DNA of 64,000 nt from Phytophthora colocasiae (lineage: Eukaryota > Oomycota > Peronosporomycetes > Peronosporales > Peronosporaceae): the NCBI GenBank assembly GCA_018806915.1, contig JAGKQI010000095.1:62001-126000 (forward strand), read 5' to 3'. The notes beneath the pieces were generated by a model that ran no database searches, was not told where the DNA came from, and saw nothing but the letters and a program-made list of their open reading frames with translations. A program made the translations under genes and the position numbers. Of this stretch, positions 20,801 through 31,289 are shown one piece after another; the stretch's first letter is position 1; the number at the start of each line of letters is the position of its first letter.

Positions 20801-21370
20801 CCTGGATGCCTCGCAATCGGCGGCGCCCTTCCTGCAGGCCGTCTCCGCCGCTCGCTCATATTTGTGTGAATATGAGGAGCTCAGATCCCCACTAAGTGCG
20901 GAATCAGACGACTGTTCGGACCTGCCCCGTCCGTGACCCATGTCGCATGTGCGACACCGATCTTCAAGCTGTGTCAGGTAAGGATCCGACTTTGCTTGTA
21001 GATGGAGTTGGGAGGCGTGAGGCACCTCATTTGAAAGGTCTTGATCGGGCGCGTATAATGGTAGCGCTCCGAGTTCCTGGGCATTCCTGTGAGCTCCGGG
21101 GCACCCCAAAACCTTGGATCCGACTGTGCCATCTGAATGATGGTCACCTGTCCCATGATTATGGGGCGACCCTTCGGCATCATTGTCCCGGCTCTGTGCA
21201 GAGACAGGGCAGCCCTCCGGATCTTCAAGGAGGCGTGTCGACATGCCCCCTTCGGCTTCTAGAGCTCCGTTGGAGGCGTGTGATGGCTCGTTAGACGCGC
21301 CTTGCATCGCGCTGCATGCCCATACCAACTTCGGCAGTGGGGCATGCATATTCGCCCCAGGGCACGTCAA
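17873..21370 (-). pseudogene. RT and double RNase H polyprotein, family C
   Basis: 1165 codons in the -1 frame relative to gag, overlapping the gag end. The first 400 residues are Asp/Pro/Ser-rich with no protease motif that I can recognise. RT follows, with DIRLCIDYRLVN, PFGLFEWNRMPFGLKNAP and catalytic YIDD at 19391-19402. The connection and first RNase H contain YASEWAISASL and LTRHSTLGWL. A second RNase H-like domain starts at SFDGSARVKRGGGSFSAIVW and includes NEAEYNGLLL and CGDSNLVIRQ. This architecture is common in oomycete Gypsy polyproteins. The frame is intact to the TGA at 17873-17875 that separates it from integrase. Confidence 0.9.
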
Positions 21371-22314
21371 AACGTCATCTCCGACTGATTTGTCGGAGTG
21401 ATGGCCGTCGCCCGTCGCACGGACATGCTGCCGATCCTCAACGGTGTCGTGCTGGATCCTGCCGTAACGGATGCAGCGGTAGTCGTCGCCGTACGCCGTG
21501 GAGCTAATCCGTCAAGGTCGTCAGGGTCATACTCCCAGTTCTCAGGGTGTGATCCTACTGACTCCATCTCGACATCCCGGTACGCAGGATCCGCAGTGTG
21601 CGTTGTAGCCCGTGGAACCGCAGTCATCTGCTGTTCCTTCAAGAATTTGTCCATGGCCGATTGGAAATAGGTTTGCAGCCTGTTGGTGGATGCATGCGGC
21701 GGATCCATGGCACGGGGCTGATCACGCGAGGTGTCCCGCGTTCGGGCTGGCTTGATCTCCGGGACATCCGTCGGCATACGGGCTGCCAGCATCGCAGCAC
21801 CTGTAGGCCCGAGCGCCATACGTCGGGGTTCAGACGGACTGTCGGATCCTGCCTCAGACTCCGCCGAGGCGTATCGGGAGGATCCAGTCTGATACTCTGG
21901 GGACTGCGCTAGCTTGGACACCAGATCCCGGGTCGCTCGTCGTTCACCAACGAGGGGCTTCAGTCGGTTGAATAATGAAGCCGCTGCGATACGGATCCTG
22001 TCGTGGTCCAAGCGGAAAAGTGAGTCCCCATCGAAAGCTCCTGCCGCGAAACCAGCTTCCTCTAACAGGCGGAGGAGGTCCAAGGCGCTGTCTAGACTGT
22101 TCATAGACTGCGCCGGCGCCGTGATCGGGCCGGTGAGGGATCCAACCAACTGGGGTTGTAGGATCCTCATCACGGGGTCTTCTCGGAGGAAGTCTTCGAG
22201 CGCGATCCGGCGATACGAAGCCTCCAGCTGGGTCGACGACCACTCCGATTTCACCACCGGCTTCTCGTCGACATCAGATCCTGGTGCCCTCAGCTTCTTC
22301 CGCGCAGTCTTCAT
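21367..22314 (-). CDS. Gag-like protein of family C element
   Basis: A 315-residue frame from ATG at 22314 to TGA at 21367-21369. It is upstream of pol on the same strand and overlaps its frame by a few bases, which is the position of gag. The N-terminal half is basic then helical (ALDLLRLLEEAGFAAG, ASLFNRLKPLVGE); the C-terminal half is acidic and Ser/Thr-rich. I see no zinc knuckle inside it; a Cys/His cluster (CRTCDMGHG) occurs later, in the N-terminal part of the pol frame. Function is inferred from position more than from motif. Confidence 0.65.
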   Translation of the reverse strand: MKTARKKLRAPGSDVDEKPVVKSEWSSTQLEASYRRIALEDFLREDPVMRILQPQLVGSLTGPITAPAQSMNSLDSALDLLRLLEEAGFAAGAFDGDSLFRLDHDRIRIAAASLFNRLKPLVGERRATRDLVSKLAQSPEYQTGSSRYASAESEAGSDSPSEPRRMALGPTGAAMLAARMPTDVPEIKPARTRDTSRDQPRAMDPPHASTNRLQTYFQSAMDKFLKEQQMTAVPRATTHTADPAYRDVEMESVGSHPENWEYDPDDLDGLAPRRTATTTAASVTAGSSTTPLRIGSMSVRRATAITPTNQSEMTF

Positions 22315-22411
22315 CTTCTTCTTCGACGTTTTACCACCTGAGATCTGCGCGGGGGTGGTGGTGGTGGATGAAGATCCAACAGCTTTCGCTGATGAGTCCC
22401 CACCCGGCGGA

Positions 22412-22684
22412 TCAGAACTCGCGTTCCGATCCGCGGGGTTCCCCGAAGGGACCTGGGGAGGAGGGAGAGGTTTTTCTTCCGAGTCTGTTGCCAGACTCGC
22501 CTCCTTCCTGTCGGCAGAGCTCCTTCCCAGGGCTCCGCCGATCCGTGGATCTAGCGTTTAGCGGTGCTGACGGCGATCCAACGACCGTCGGCACTTCTTC
22601 TCCCGGTTCTTCCTTCACTTGTACAGTCTCTTCGGACTCACGGTGATATCCGCCGTCCCCAAAAGATCCGGGCACGCGCACCAT
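22412..22684 (-). other. Short ORF next to 5' LTR, family C
   Basis: The minus strand opens with ATG at 22684, the first base after the 5' LTR and overlapping the primer site. It runs about 90 codons to 22412, rich in Glu, Gly, Pro and Ser (ETVQVKEEPGEE). It could be a leader peptide or an out-of-frame start of gag. No family is recognised. Confidence 0.35.
22667..22683 (-). other. Primer-binding site of family C element
   Basis: On the minus strand TGGTGCGCGTGCCCGGA lies one base from the 5' LTR. Its complement ends ...GCGCACCA and divides well into a T-stem, 7-nt acceptor strand, discriminator base and CCA, as expected of a tRNA 3' end. The tRNA identity cannot be told here. Confidence 0.7.
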
Positions 22685-23790
22685 TGTGGTGTAGTGGATC
22701 CGCTGGAATGAGCAGGGATCCAACGTTCACACACGGCGCCCAGACACTGACTAACGGAGGGGGTACTCCGATAACCGTGGGGTTGCTGAGGCTCACCTTG
22801 TGTACCCGTCAGTGGGCGGGATCTGCTCTCTCAGGAACGGGAGACTGTACACAGGCGTGAGGGCTTGAACGTCCTTGGCGGGGACTTGGGAGGTTGGACT
22901 TGCGTGGGTATTCCTGCACACAGGTCCTGGTTGGGGGGATCTTGGTCTTGGACTCGAAGATCTTGTGGATCCTTGGATCCGGGGTTGCCTTGATGGGTGT
23001 GGGGTCCTTTTCCTTTCCTTTACTGTCTTGCTTGCCGCCTCCTGTAGCGGTTGGTCTTGAGGGTGTTGAGAGGTCGAGGGATCCTACGGTTAAGCAATCA
23101 ACACCGTTGGATCCGGGGTCTTCACTTAGCGTAAGGTAAGCCGGCCAAATCGGGGATCCGGTCTTAGCTGTAGCTAGGTGTGCGAAGAAACTTGCAGGTA
23201 GACTAAGGGGAGACCAATACACTATCCTCTTCCCTTGTCTGAGGTCCTGAAGAAAACCACTTGCGCACTAGAAGGTAAATTCGACTCTCTGATTTATGGC
23301 TATCCAGTTTCTCATCCTGTACCCTATCTTTCCCATAGCAAATCTCTATCTTAGATCATGCTGGCTCTCTTCCAACTGCTTCGCCACGTTGATGTCATAA
23401 ACCTTGAGGATCCGGGTTTGGATCCGAGGATCTAGCTTCGGGATCCGAGGATCCGGCTTCGGGATCTCTGGATCTTGGATCTTGGGGATCTGGCTTCAGG
23501 ATCCGAGGATCTTGGATCTGGATCTCTGGCATCTGGATCCGAGGATCTTGGATCTGGATCTCTGGATCTTGGATCTGGATCCAAGGATCTTGGGTCTGAA
23601 GGATCCGCACTTAGGACTGCCGGATCCGAACTTAAGTCAGCCAGGCCAAGTGGATCCTAACTTAGGGTCCGCCCTAGAGTAGGTACCAGTTCCAGGGATC
23701 TGCCCTTATCGTAGCACCACTATCGCACGTCACCCATCATCGTGGTCGTTCTGCGTCCTGTCCGGCTTGATTTGAATCCACTTCACCACA
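22685..23790 (-). repeat. 5' LTR of family C element
   Basis: 1106-bp LTR, the shorter of the pair because its internal GATC array has fewer units. Termini TGTGGTGTAGTGG and CCACTTCACCACA form an imperfect inverted repeat. Confidence 0.92.
23402..23620. repeat. GATC-rich minisatellite in 5' LTR
   Basis: Shorter version of the array at 11763-12110, made of the same ggatcttggatctggatctc units. Confidence 0.9.
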
Positions 23791-23794
23791 GGCC
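23791..23794. repeat. Target site duplication (right) of family C element
   Basis: GGCC, identical to 11042-11045. The gag sequence tatgggcgcc resumes directly after it. Confidence 0.85.
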
Positions 23795-24340
23795 TATGGG
23801 CGCCGACTCTCGGATCCTACGTGCTTCAGCACGTACGAGGAGTTCAAGGAGGAACTCAAGCTTGCGTTTGAGCCTCCGATGAACGAGTTCAGATCGAGAG
23901 CGGAGTTTCTCGATCTGCAGCAGGGCAAGGATGATGTTCACACCTTTGCCCAGCGTGCTCGATACTTGGTATCGAACATAGTGGCCAACCCGATCGACGA
24001 GGCGACCAAGGTTGTCACGTTCATGAAGGGACTAAGAGATGGTCCCGTCAAGACGTATCTCTTCCGAGAGTATCCGAATACTCTCGAAGAGGCGATCAGC
24101 CTTGCGATGCAAGAGGAGTTTAGCCGACGTCAAGCTAAACTCCATGCGAACGCGCCGAAGCCGGCGCGTCCTGTTGTGAAGACGGGAGGTCCGGAACCTA
24201 TGGACCTCTCGAGTGCTACGACTGCTGGTCAACAGCAGCGTAGGAACAGCAAGGTTCGATGTTACAAGTGTAGTAACATCGGTCACTATGCACGCAAGTG
24301 CACAGCGGGCGGGCGTTCAAAAAACGCCAAGGACCAGTAG
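23795..24340 (+). CDS. Gag of family H copy B, 3' part
   Basis: Continuation of the gag begun at 10605, in frame once the nested element is removed. It contains the C-terminal capsid region, a PEPMDLSSA motif seen in many Gypsy gags, and an intact zinc knuckle CYKCSNIGHYARKC. It ends at TAG 24338-24340. Where copy A has TAG this copy has CAG, so the gag of B has no visible defect other than the insertion. Confidence 0.88.
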   Translation, partial: YGRRLSDPTCFSTYEEFKEELKLAFEPPMNEFRSRAEFLDLQQGKDDVHTFAQRARYLVSNIVANPIDEATKVVTFMKGLRDGPVKTYLFREYPNTLEEAISLAMQEEFSRRQAKLHANAPKPARPVVKTGGPEPMDLSSATTAGQQQRRNSKVRCYKCSNIGHYARKCTAGGRSKNAKDQ

Positions 24341-27065
24341 GCGCGGGGCGTCCTACTGGTAATGCAGTCTCGCGTGTCGAACTCGGACACGCGACGTTGA
24401 AGGCTGCTGCCCCCAGCGAGAAGGTTTCTCGCTGTGAGATGCAAGATGACAAGCCAGGCCTTGTCATCCTGAACGTGACGTCGAAGAGAGTGAACTCTCT
24501 TCGTGCCCTAGTGGACTCGGGCGCGTCGAACAACTTTGTTCGACAGGGAAGTCTTCGAAGGCTTGACTTCGAAGAGACCGACACACCTCGCGGTGTGTTG
24601 GAGGTGCGGTTGGCAACAGGTGCCACCGTAAGGAGTGAGAAGCGCGTGGTCCGTGTGCGCTTCTCTTACAAACGAAGGACGTTTGTAGAAGACCTTATCG
24701 TCTTGGATCTAGACGATAAGTTCGACTTGGTATTAGGCATGCCGTGGCTTGCACGGCATGACCCGGTGATCAACTGGGAGAAGCGTACGCTCGTACGCTT
24801 CAACAACGCATGCGCGACAGAGAGCGATGGCCCTGTCAGTGCTGCACATGCACCAGGCGGTGCATGTGATTCCCCAGTTGAGGCAGCAGCGTCCGCCGCT
24901 GCCCCCGATCGCCGCCGGCGACCGCCAGCGACTCAGGGAGTCGTTGGGAGAAATGTGTGTCGACTCAGAAATCTGAGCCGAAGGGTCGCGGTCACATGAG
25001 TGATGGTCAGGTGAATGTGAATCACCTGACGCATAAACATCTGAATGATGTTTGTCACATGAGTGATGGTCAGGTGAATCGCATTCACCTGAGAGAAGGT
25101 AAAATACCGGTATTACCGGTATCCTTGGAGGTACTTCAAGCCCCCAAGGGTCGCGCCGACGACGTCGCGTCAACTCTGAGAGTTGACGAAATAAACAAAA
25201 TTCGGGGAACCGAAAGGCGTGCGTCAGCTCTTGGAGCTGACGCCACTGGCGCTTCGCTGCTAGTTCCGGGAACTAGCGATCGGTCATCAGCTCCGGGAGC
25301 TGATGAGACGTGTATAGGCGAACAGTCGCTGCTAGTTTCGGGAACTAGCGATCGTACATCCGCTCTGGGAACGGATGATGTGTGTATAAGCGAACACTCG
25401 CTAGCGCAGGAAGCTAGCGAGAGCACGTCGACTCCGGGAGTCGACGATGCGGTTGCTTCATCCGTAGTAGCGGGTGAAGTTGCTCCATCCGTTGTAGCGG
25501 ATGGAGGCGCAGCGGTTCAGGGAACCGACTGCGCGGCAGGAGGTGCTGGCGGTTGCAAACGTCCAGCACCCGAAGAACCTGCGTGCTCACGTGCAGCGGT
25601 GCTGCACGCGATGAGCGGCACACAAGCAGTGCTTGAATGTGCGAGTCAGCGGAAGGAATCCGCTGACGATTGCGATAAAGTCCCGTCCAAGGTAGGATGC
25701 CTTGGACGTGGAGCGCCTGGAGCTGAGCTCCATGGCAGACCTTCGCGGCGCAAGCTCAGGGAGCTTTGCGAGTCCCAGTCCGTGACTGTGGATGGTGTGT
25801 CTGCGGTGCAGACACCGAGTGTCAAGGCGTTGGACGTCTTGACACGAACTGATACTGCGGTACAGTATCAGAGCGCGCGGCACCAGCTCAGTGAGCTGTG
25901 TGAGTCTCAGTCCGGGACTGAGGAGGGTGTATCTGCAGGGCAGACACCGAGTGTCGAGACGTTGAACGTCTTGACACGAACTGGTACTGGGTTACAGTAC
26001 CAGAGGATGCGGTTGGAGAATCCGCCGACGTGTGCGTCGGCGTTGACCGCACTTCCAACGATGAGTTGGAAGCGCTTCGCGCGGGACTTGTACGATGGAC
26101 GCATCGAACAAATTTGCATTCTCTCGGATATCGAGAGAGTGGATCGCGAAGCCGAGGAGCTGAAGCAGCTCGTCGTCGATGGCATCACTGAGGGCGATGA
26201 CCCCCTCAGTGCGAAGACCAAGAAGCAACGCTTCGAAGAGCAGAGTTGGGACTCGTTGAGGTCGAGTCCCTACTACGAAGTTCTGCGGGAGTACAAGGGT
26301 GTACTCCCGGACGAGATTCCTTCAGAGCTTCCGAAGGACAAGGGCGTACAGCACGAGATTGATCTCGTGCCGGGCACGAAGTACTGTGTTACACGGCAGT
26401 GGCCACTGCCGCGTGAACAAGTGCAAGCGATCGACGACTTCTTTGAAAGTCGTCGTCTTGCAGGTCAAGTGCGGGAGTCAAAGTCCCCGCACAGTGCTCC
26501 AACGTTCTGTGTGAAGAAACCACAGGGCGGCTGGCGCATCGTTCATGCGTATAACAAGCTGAACGATGCGACGATACCGGCGCAGACGCCGATACCGCGA
26601 AAAGATGTTATCATCGATTCGATGGCCTTGAGCACTATCTTCAGTGCTCTAGATCTGCGTGATGGATTCTATCAAATCCTCATGCGTGAGAGGGACATCC
26701 CTCTCACAGCGGTAAGCACTCCAAGCGGTATGCTTTGGGAGTGGCTCGTCATGCCACAGGGGCTTAAGAACGCCCCTGCGACGTTCAATAGATGCGTGAC
26801 ACATCTATTGCGCTCGGTGCGCGACTTCGCGCCGAGTTACTTCGACGACGTGTTCGTCCACAGCCGGGCTGTGAACGGGAAGACGGACATTGAGATGCAC
26901 AAGGTGCATCTCCGGAAGCTGCTAGAGCTTATGAGGAAACATAAGCTCTATGCGAACCTGAAGAAGTGTATCTTCGGGGCGAGCGAGATACCCGTGCTGG
27001 GGTGTCTCGTGGGGAAAGCCGGCGTGCGCCCTGACCCAGAGAAGGTCAGAGTGATCAATGAATGA
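24298..27065 (+). pseudogene. Protease, linker and RT of family H copy B
   Basis: Same order as copy A: protease DSGASNNFV and LVLGMPWLARHD, a repetitive linker, and RT with catalytic YFDD at 26838-26849. The 2-bp and 1-bp losses of copy A are absent; instead B has its own 1-bp loss in an A-run at about 24949-24953. The linker carries an extra tandem module (25766-26010) with two diverged QTPSV...LTRT units. It ends at a TGA (27063-27065) shared with copy A, after which the frame continues through NVKEPRQFLGLATYL. Codons are chosen so that the DNA folds into about 25 short hairpins per kilobase. Confidence 0.9.
24319..24359 (+). promoter_or_regulatory. -1 ribosomal frameshift signal, family H (copy B)
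   Basis: A AAA AAC at 24319-24325 in the gag register, 8-nt spacer, then the stem 24334-24341 with 24352-24359. It is identical in layout to copy A, and the heptamer is also present in the minus-strand copy at 64-70. Confidence 0.8.
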
Positions 27066-28598
27066 CCCACGCCATCCAATGTGAAGGAACCGAGGCAGTT
27101 CCTTGGGCTTGCCACGTACTTGTGCAAGTACGTGGAGAACTATGCGGGCAAGATTCGCCCGTTGTCACAGCTTCTTAAGAAAGAAGCTGAGTGGATTTGG
27201 ACGACCGAGTGCGAGGAGGCATTCGGTGCAGTCAAGCAGGGCTTGACTGAAGCGCCGATCTTGGCCGTGGCGGACCAAGATCGTCCATTCCACGTAGTGT
27301 GCGATGCATCCGACTTTGCAATCGGATGTGCATTGATGCAACACGATCACGAAGGGCGTGATCGTGTAGTCTACTATCAATCGCGTCAGCTGAAGCCAGC
27401 TGAGCGTAACTATCCCGTACATGACAAGGAGCTCCTTGCCATGAAGTATGCACTCGCAAAGTTCCGAGTGTATCTACTTGGGAGTAGACCGTTCGTGGTC
27501 TATACAGACCACGCATCATTGCGTACGGCGATTAAGTCACCGCACATCTCGCAACGAATGGCGAGATGGTTGTCCTTCTTCGCGGAGTACAACTTCCGGG
27601 TGGAGTACAAACCCGGAAGACTCAATGTAGTGGCCGACGCGTTATCGCGTCGACCTGACTATGCGGAGACGGTCGACGCCAACGCTGTTGGCGTCGTGAG
27701 GACAAGTGTGCCGTCGTCAACGTTGATTGACGACGTGAAGAACGCGTATGCAAGGGATGCAGACGCGAAGGGGCTGCTGGAGTTCCTCGCAGCACCTTCC
27801 GACGTGGCACGTCGGAAGCTAACCCCTCATCTTCGAGCTCGTGTACACCGCTATCGTGTACACGAAGGCCTACTGTTGTACAGTGCAGTAGACGACAATG
27901 CGGATCGCATTGTCGTTCCGAATGATCATGACCTCCGGTTGAGGATCATGTTCGAGTATCACGATGCCCCCACGGCAGGGCATCCGGGTCGTGAGAAGAC
28001 ATACACTCTTCTCACGCGTGACTTCTACTGGCACCACCAGTACAAGTGGGTGCGCAAGTACGTACGTGCTTGCGAGGTATGTCAACGCGTGAAGCCTGCG
28101 CAGTTCTCGCAGGCTCCTCTTCAATCACTACCGACTCCATCGGAGTGTTGGCAGTCCATGTCCATGGACTTTGTCTTCGGTCTTCCGCCTGACAGCAAGC
28201 GGAGGACGGGCATCGTTGTCTTTGTGGACCGATTCAGCAAGATGGTTCATCTTGCTGCCGTCCCGGCTACTGTTACAGCCGCGCAGACTGCGCGACTGTT
28301 TGTTGACATGGTGTTCAAACACCATGGCATGCCGCTCGACATTGTGTCGGACCGTGATCCACGCTTCACAGCGCGGTTCTGGCAAGAAGTGTTTACACTT
28401 CTTGGTTCACAGTTATCAATGTCGACTGCGGATCATCCGCAGACGGACGGACAGACCGAACGTGTCAACCGTGTATTGGGTGACACGTTGAAGAGCTACG
28501 CTCACTCGTTCCCGCATTGGAGCGAGTGCTTGCCGATGACAGAGTTTGCCATCGCAACTCGGTGCATGCCTCGACAGGGCATACACCGTTCTACGTGA
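27066..28598 (+). pseudogene. RNase H and integrase of family H copy B
   Basis: In frame with the RT apart from the TGA. RNase H shows VVCDASDFAIGCALMQ, NYPVHDKELLAM and VYTDHASL. The integrase zinc finger (GHPGREKTYTLLTRDFYWH and CEVCQ) and the catalytic core follow, with SMDFVFGLP, VSDRDPRF and DGQTERVNR providing D, D and E. A small deletion near 28555 changes frame just after the core; the remainder continues in the frame of the next entry. Confidence 0.88.
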
Positions 28599-29691
28599 AC
28601 GCCATGAGGCATCCACGATTGCCGAGCATGCTCGGTCTGGTAGCTTCCTCCTTAAGTGGGGGAGGATCTACGGTTGCGTCCGAACAACCGCAGAATGCAA
28701 CTGATAGCAGCACACTATCAGCTGCGGTGACGCGTGCGACGTCTCGTTCGAGCAGGAACGAGCGCGCGATGTCTGTGCCGGGCACAGACATGAGAGATGA
28801 TAGCGAGCAGGCAGGGCCTGCTGCTGACAAGGGCGACAAGCTGAATGGATTCAGCTCGGGTGCGCTAGACTTTGTCCAGCGAAGACAAGCCGTCATACGG
28901 TTTGTCCAGGATGCTATCGCAGCTTCTGTCGATCGACAGAAGCTGAACGCTGATAATGTTGGTAGGGGCAACATAAATGAATTCAAAGTGGGTTCATTAG
29001 TTTTGTTAGCTACACAAAACCTGCCTAAACATGCAGTGTCTGACTTTGGAGCAAGCTTGCTTGCTCCAAGATTCATTGGGCCGTTCAAAGTACTTGAACG
29101 GCATGGTAACGCGTACCGGCTGGACATACCGTCCAGCATGAGGCTCCACCCGACCTTCTACGTCGGGCGGTTGAAGCCGTACGTGCAGCACGGACTACCT
29201 AGGGTTGGTAGTCCGACTGAGGAGTGCGAGAGGCCTGGAAGGCCTTCTCGAGACCGTCGACACGGTCGATCAACCGGTTCACTCTCGTCCCAAGACCGGA
29301 CGAGAGGTTCGAGGCAGTCTGAGCTGCCTCGCAGACCTCAGCACGAGGACACGAACCTCCTGCTTCAGAGCAGCTATCTCAGCGTTCTGTGTCTGCTCCA
29401 GCGCAGCAACTCGATCGTGCAGGGCACGATCGTCATGGTCATAGTGTTGACCATGCGGAGGGAGTGTTCCCACCCCCTCCGCCGCCGTTGCGCGACGCGC
29501 GTGGAGCGATCCGCTGGATTGTTGAGCGGGTTGTGGCTCATAAGAGAACGAACTCTCAAGGGGTTCGTTTTCGTATTCGTTGGAGAGGATTTCCTCCCCA
29601 TCGAGATACATGGGAGCCGCGGAACGTCCTGATGGAGGACGTTCCGGAAATGGTGAGGGCGTACGAAGCCCACCATAACTTGCAGGGGTAA
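28517..29691 (+). pseudogene. Integrase C-terminus and chromodomain, family H copy B
   Basis: Continues integrase with STGHTPFYVNAMRHPRLPS and a GPY/F-type module (LLAPRFIGPFKVLERHGNAYRL, LHPTFYVGRLKPY). A frame change between about 29340 and 29480 leads into a chromodomain, RWIVERVVAHKRT then RFRIRWRGFPPHRDTWEP, ending at TAA 29689-29691. This makes family H a chromovirus. The far 3' end overlaps an open frame on the opposite strand. Confidence 0.85.
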
Positions 29692-30735
29692 ACCCTGCAC
29701 GAGGAGTGCTGCGGTCAGCCACAGCACTCGGAGCTTCGCGTGGCACAATACGACCACGGAGCTCCTTGATGTGATCGGGTACACGGACGACCGTGTACCC
29801 CAGGAGATCACTTTCGGTAAGGCGTGTTGCCAAGGGTGGGCAACACGGACAGGGTGTGCCAAAGGGAACGGCACATGGGATCCCCGCTTCCATGGACTGA
29901 TCATGGAGGCGTTCACACTTACCACGTGTAGTGTAAGTGTAGTAGCGATCGCGAGCCGCAACAACGCGATCGCGATATGCCTTCGGGTCTTTGTTGAAGT
30001 TTTCAACAAAGGCGTTCCACGACTGACAAAGTGCCTGCCACTCTGGCACTTTGCTCTTGCGCGAGGTCTTCTTCGCTGCATAGTATCGGAGCTCGTGGAA
30101 GAGCCCGATATAGTAGTCGCGTCTTTAAAGCTCACCTTAGCGGCGACGTCGTCGTCGTTGATACTGTTGCATGAGTACAACAGTATCGGGTTCGGTGGTG
30201 AACTAGCACCGAACCGGTCATGGATCTCCGCCTCAGTAGGCATCCATGGCGTGCGCACTGGCGGATCAGTGCGCGGGGCAGTGAGCGCCCTCGACATGGG
30301 GGACGCTTCATCATCACTGCGCGGACGCTTCGAGCTTGAAGCGTCCGAGACCTCAACACGAGGTCGTCGAGATCCCACGGGTGGGTCTGACGTGTCTTCC
30401 GACGAAGACACGGGAGCGGGAGCCTTGACATCAACCTCCCCATCCTCGACATCCTCGCAGTCGAGGATGTCTTCGTAGTCCTCTCCAAAGAGTTCTTTGA
30501 GAGGGACAGCAGGATTCTTAATCTCTGCTAGAGAAGAAGACTTCTTCTTCTTCTCGTGCTTCTCCTTATGGAGAGCATGGTACTTGGTGACAGAGAGCTT
30601 CTCTGTCGGACCGCTGGAAACAGCAGTGTTAGTGGGCACTGCTGAGGTCGTTGTTCCTGCTGCAGAGGCAGCAGGTGAGGCTTGCGCGTCCGCAGAAGCG
30701 GACGGAGACGTGGCGTTGGCGAGTTCATTGCGAAA
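29279..30735 (-). pseudogene. Antisense ORF of family H copy B
   Basis: The minus strand between pol and the 3' LTR is open for about 1.4 kb with one frame change near 30110. The first part is basic then acidic (KEKHEKKKK, EDYEDILDCEDVEDGEVD), has an SKRPRSD nuclear-signal-like motif, and reaches AEIHDRF. The second frame reads LFHELRYYAAKKTSRKSK, VPEWQALCQSWNAFVENF, a Tyr-rich YYTYTTRGKCE segment, a Cys/Pro motif and a terminal coiled coil (HDRVAALEQTQNAEIAALKQ). No ATG is certain for the start. I recognise no family. The end overlaps the chromodomain on the other strand by up to 400 bp, which may be chance. It occupies the same place as the antisense ORF of family C. Confidence 0.6.
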
Positions 30736-30819
30736 TATACTCAGATTTCTCTTGGGAACTTGACGGTCTTGTCAAGTTCTGTTGATTGACGTATCGAGAC
30801 CGATACGTCGAATCTTAAC

Positions 30820-30829
30820 GGGGGGATGG
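30820..30829 (+). other. Polypurine tract of family H copy B
   Basis: GGGGGGATGG lies directly before the 3' LTR start TGTAAC. A similar GGGGGATGG precedes the family D 3' LTR. This is the expected second-strand priming site. Confidence 0.65.
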
Positions 30830-31289
30830 TGTAACAGGGTTACACGTACAAGTGGTTGTACCACTTGTAACTCTAACAGTTAGGATAACTGTTAGAGGTT
30901 GGAAATGGGCCTCAGACCTTGGTGTGCTGTACACACCAAAGGATACATGGGCGAACCACATTATTGGATGGTTCGTGTGCATTTGTGCATATTATTGGTA
31001 GAAAGTAACGGATTTCTACCAATCACTGAGCAGAGTTTCTGTCAACCACACGTTGGCAGACCCTTTAGAAATAGATAACAAACAGTTTTAGGAGGTCCAT
31101 AATTGGCTTATGCTAAATTCAATAACAGTTCTCATTTTACGGTATTTTGCAGTTTAATTTAGTTATATTTGATTTAATTAAACTTATTAAAATAAGTATA
31201 CTTAAATTAAGTCTATTCTAATTGCTCGCTTCCTCATACACGTAAGCGCACGTGTACGCCATCTAATAGGTCTAGGTAGACCCATTACA
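30830..31289 (+). repeat. 3' LTR of family H copy B
   Basis: 460-bp LTR with a handful of differences from 10095-10555 (for example aacagggttac, tattaaaataag). Its right flank is a family C-like pol fragment, not family H pol, so no target duplication links it with 10095 or 5377. Confidence 0.9.

Larger units (their letters stand above)
11046..23790 (-). mobile_element. Complete family C Gypsy element nested in gag of copy B
   Basis: A 12.7-kb LTR retrotransposon with LTRs at both ends (TGTGGTG...CACCACA) and a GGCC duplication. Gag and pol read on the minus strand, so the 5' LTR is the right-hand one. A tRNA-like primer site beside that LTR agrees with this. The order along the element is LTR, short ORF, gag, RT, RNase H, integrase, chromodomain, GATC-rich tandem repeat, antisense ORF, LTR. 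LTRs differ by about two substitutions plus repeat number, so the insertion is young. GGATCC occurs at very high density from end to end. Confidence 0.93.

Noticed and set aside
5377..31289. CRISPR-like array reading of the regularly spaced inverted repeats in family H
   Set aside because: The repeats are different sequences, each inverted on itself, inside a coding retrotransposon; there is no common repeat unit or spacer set.
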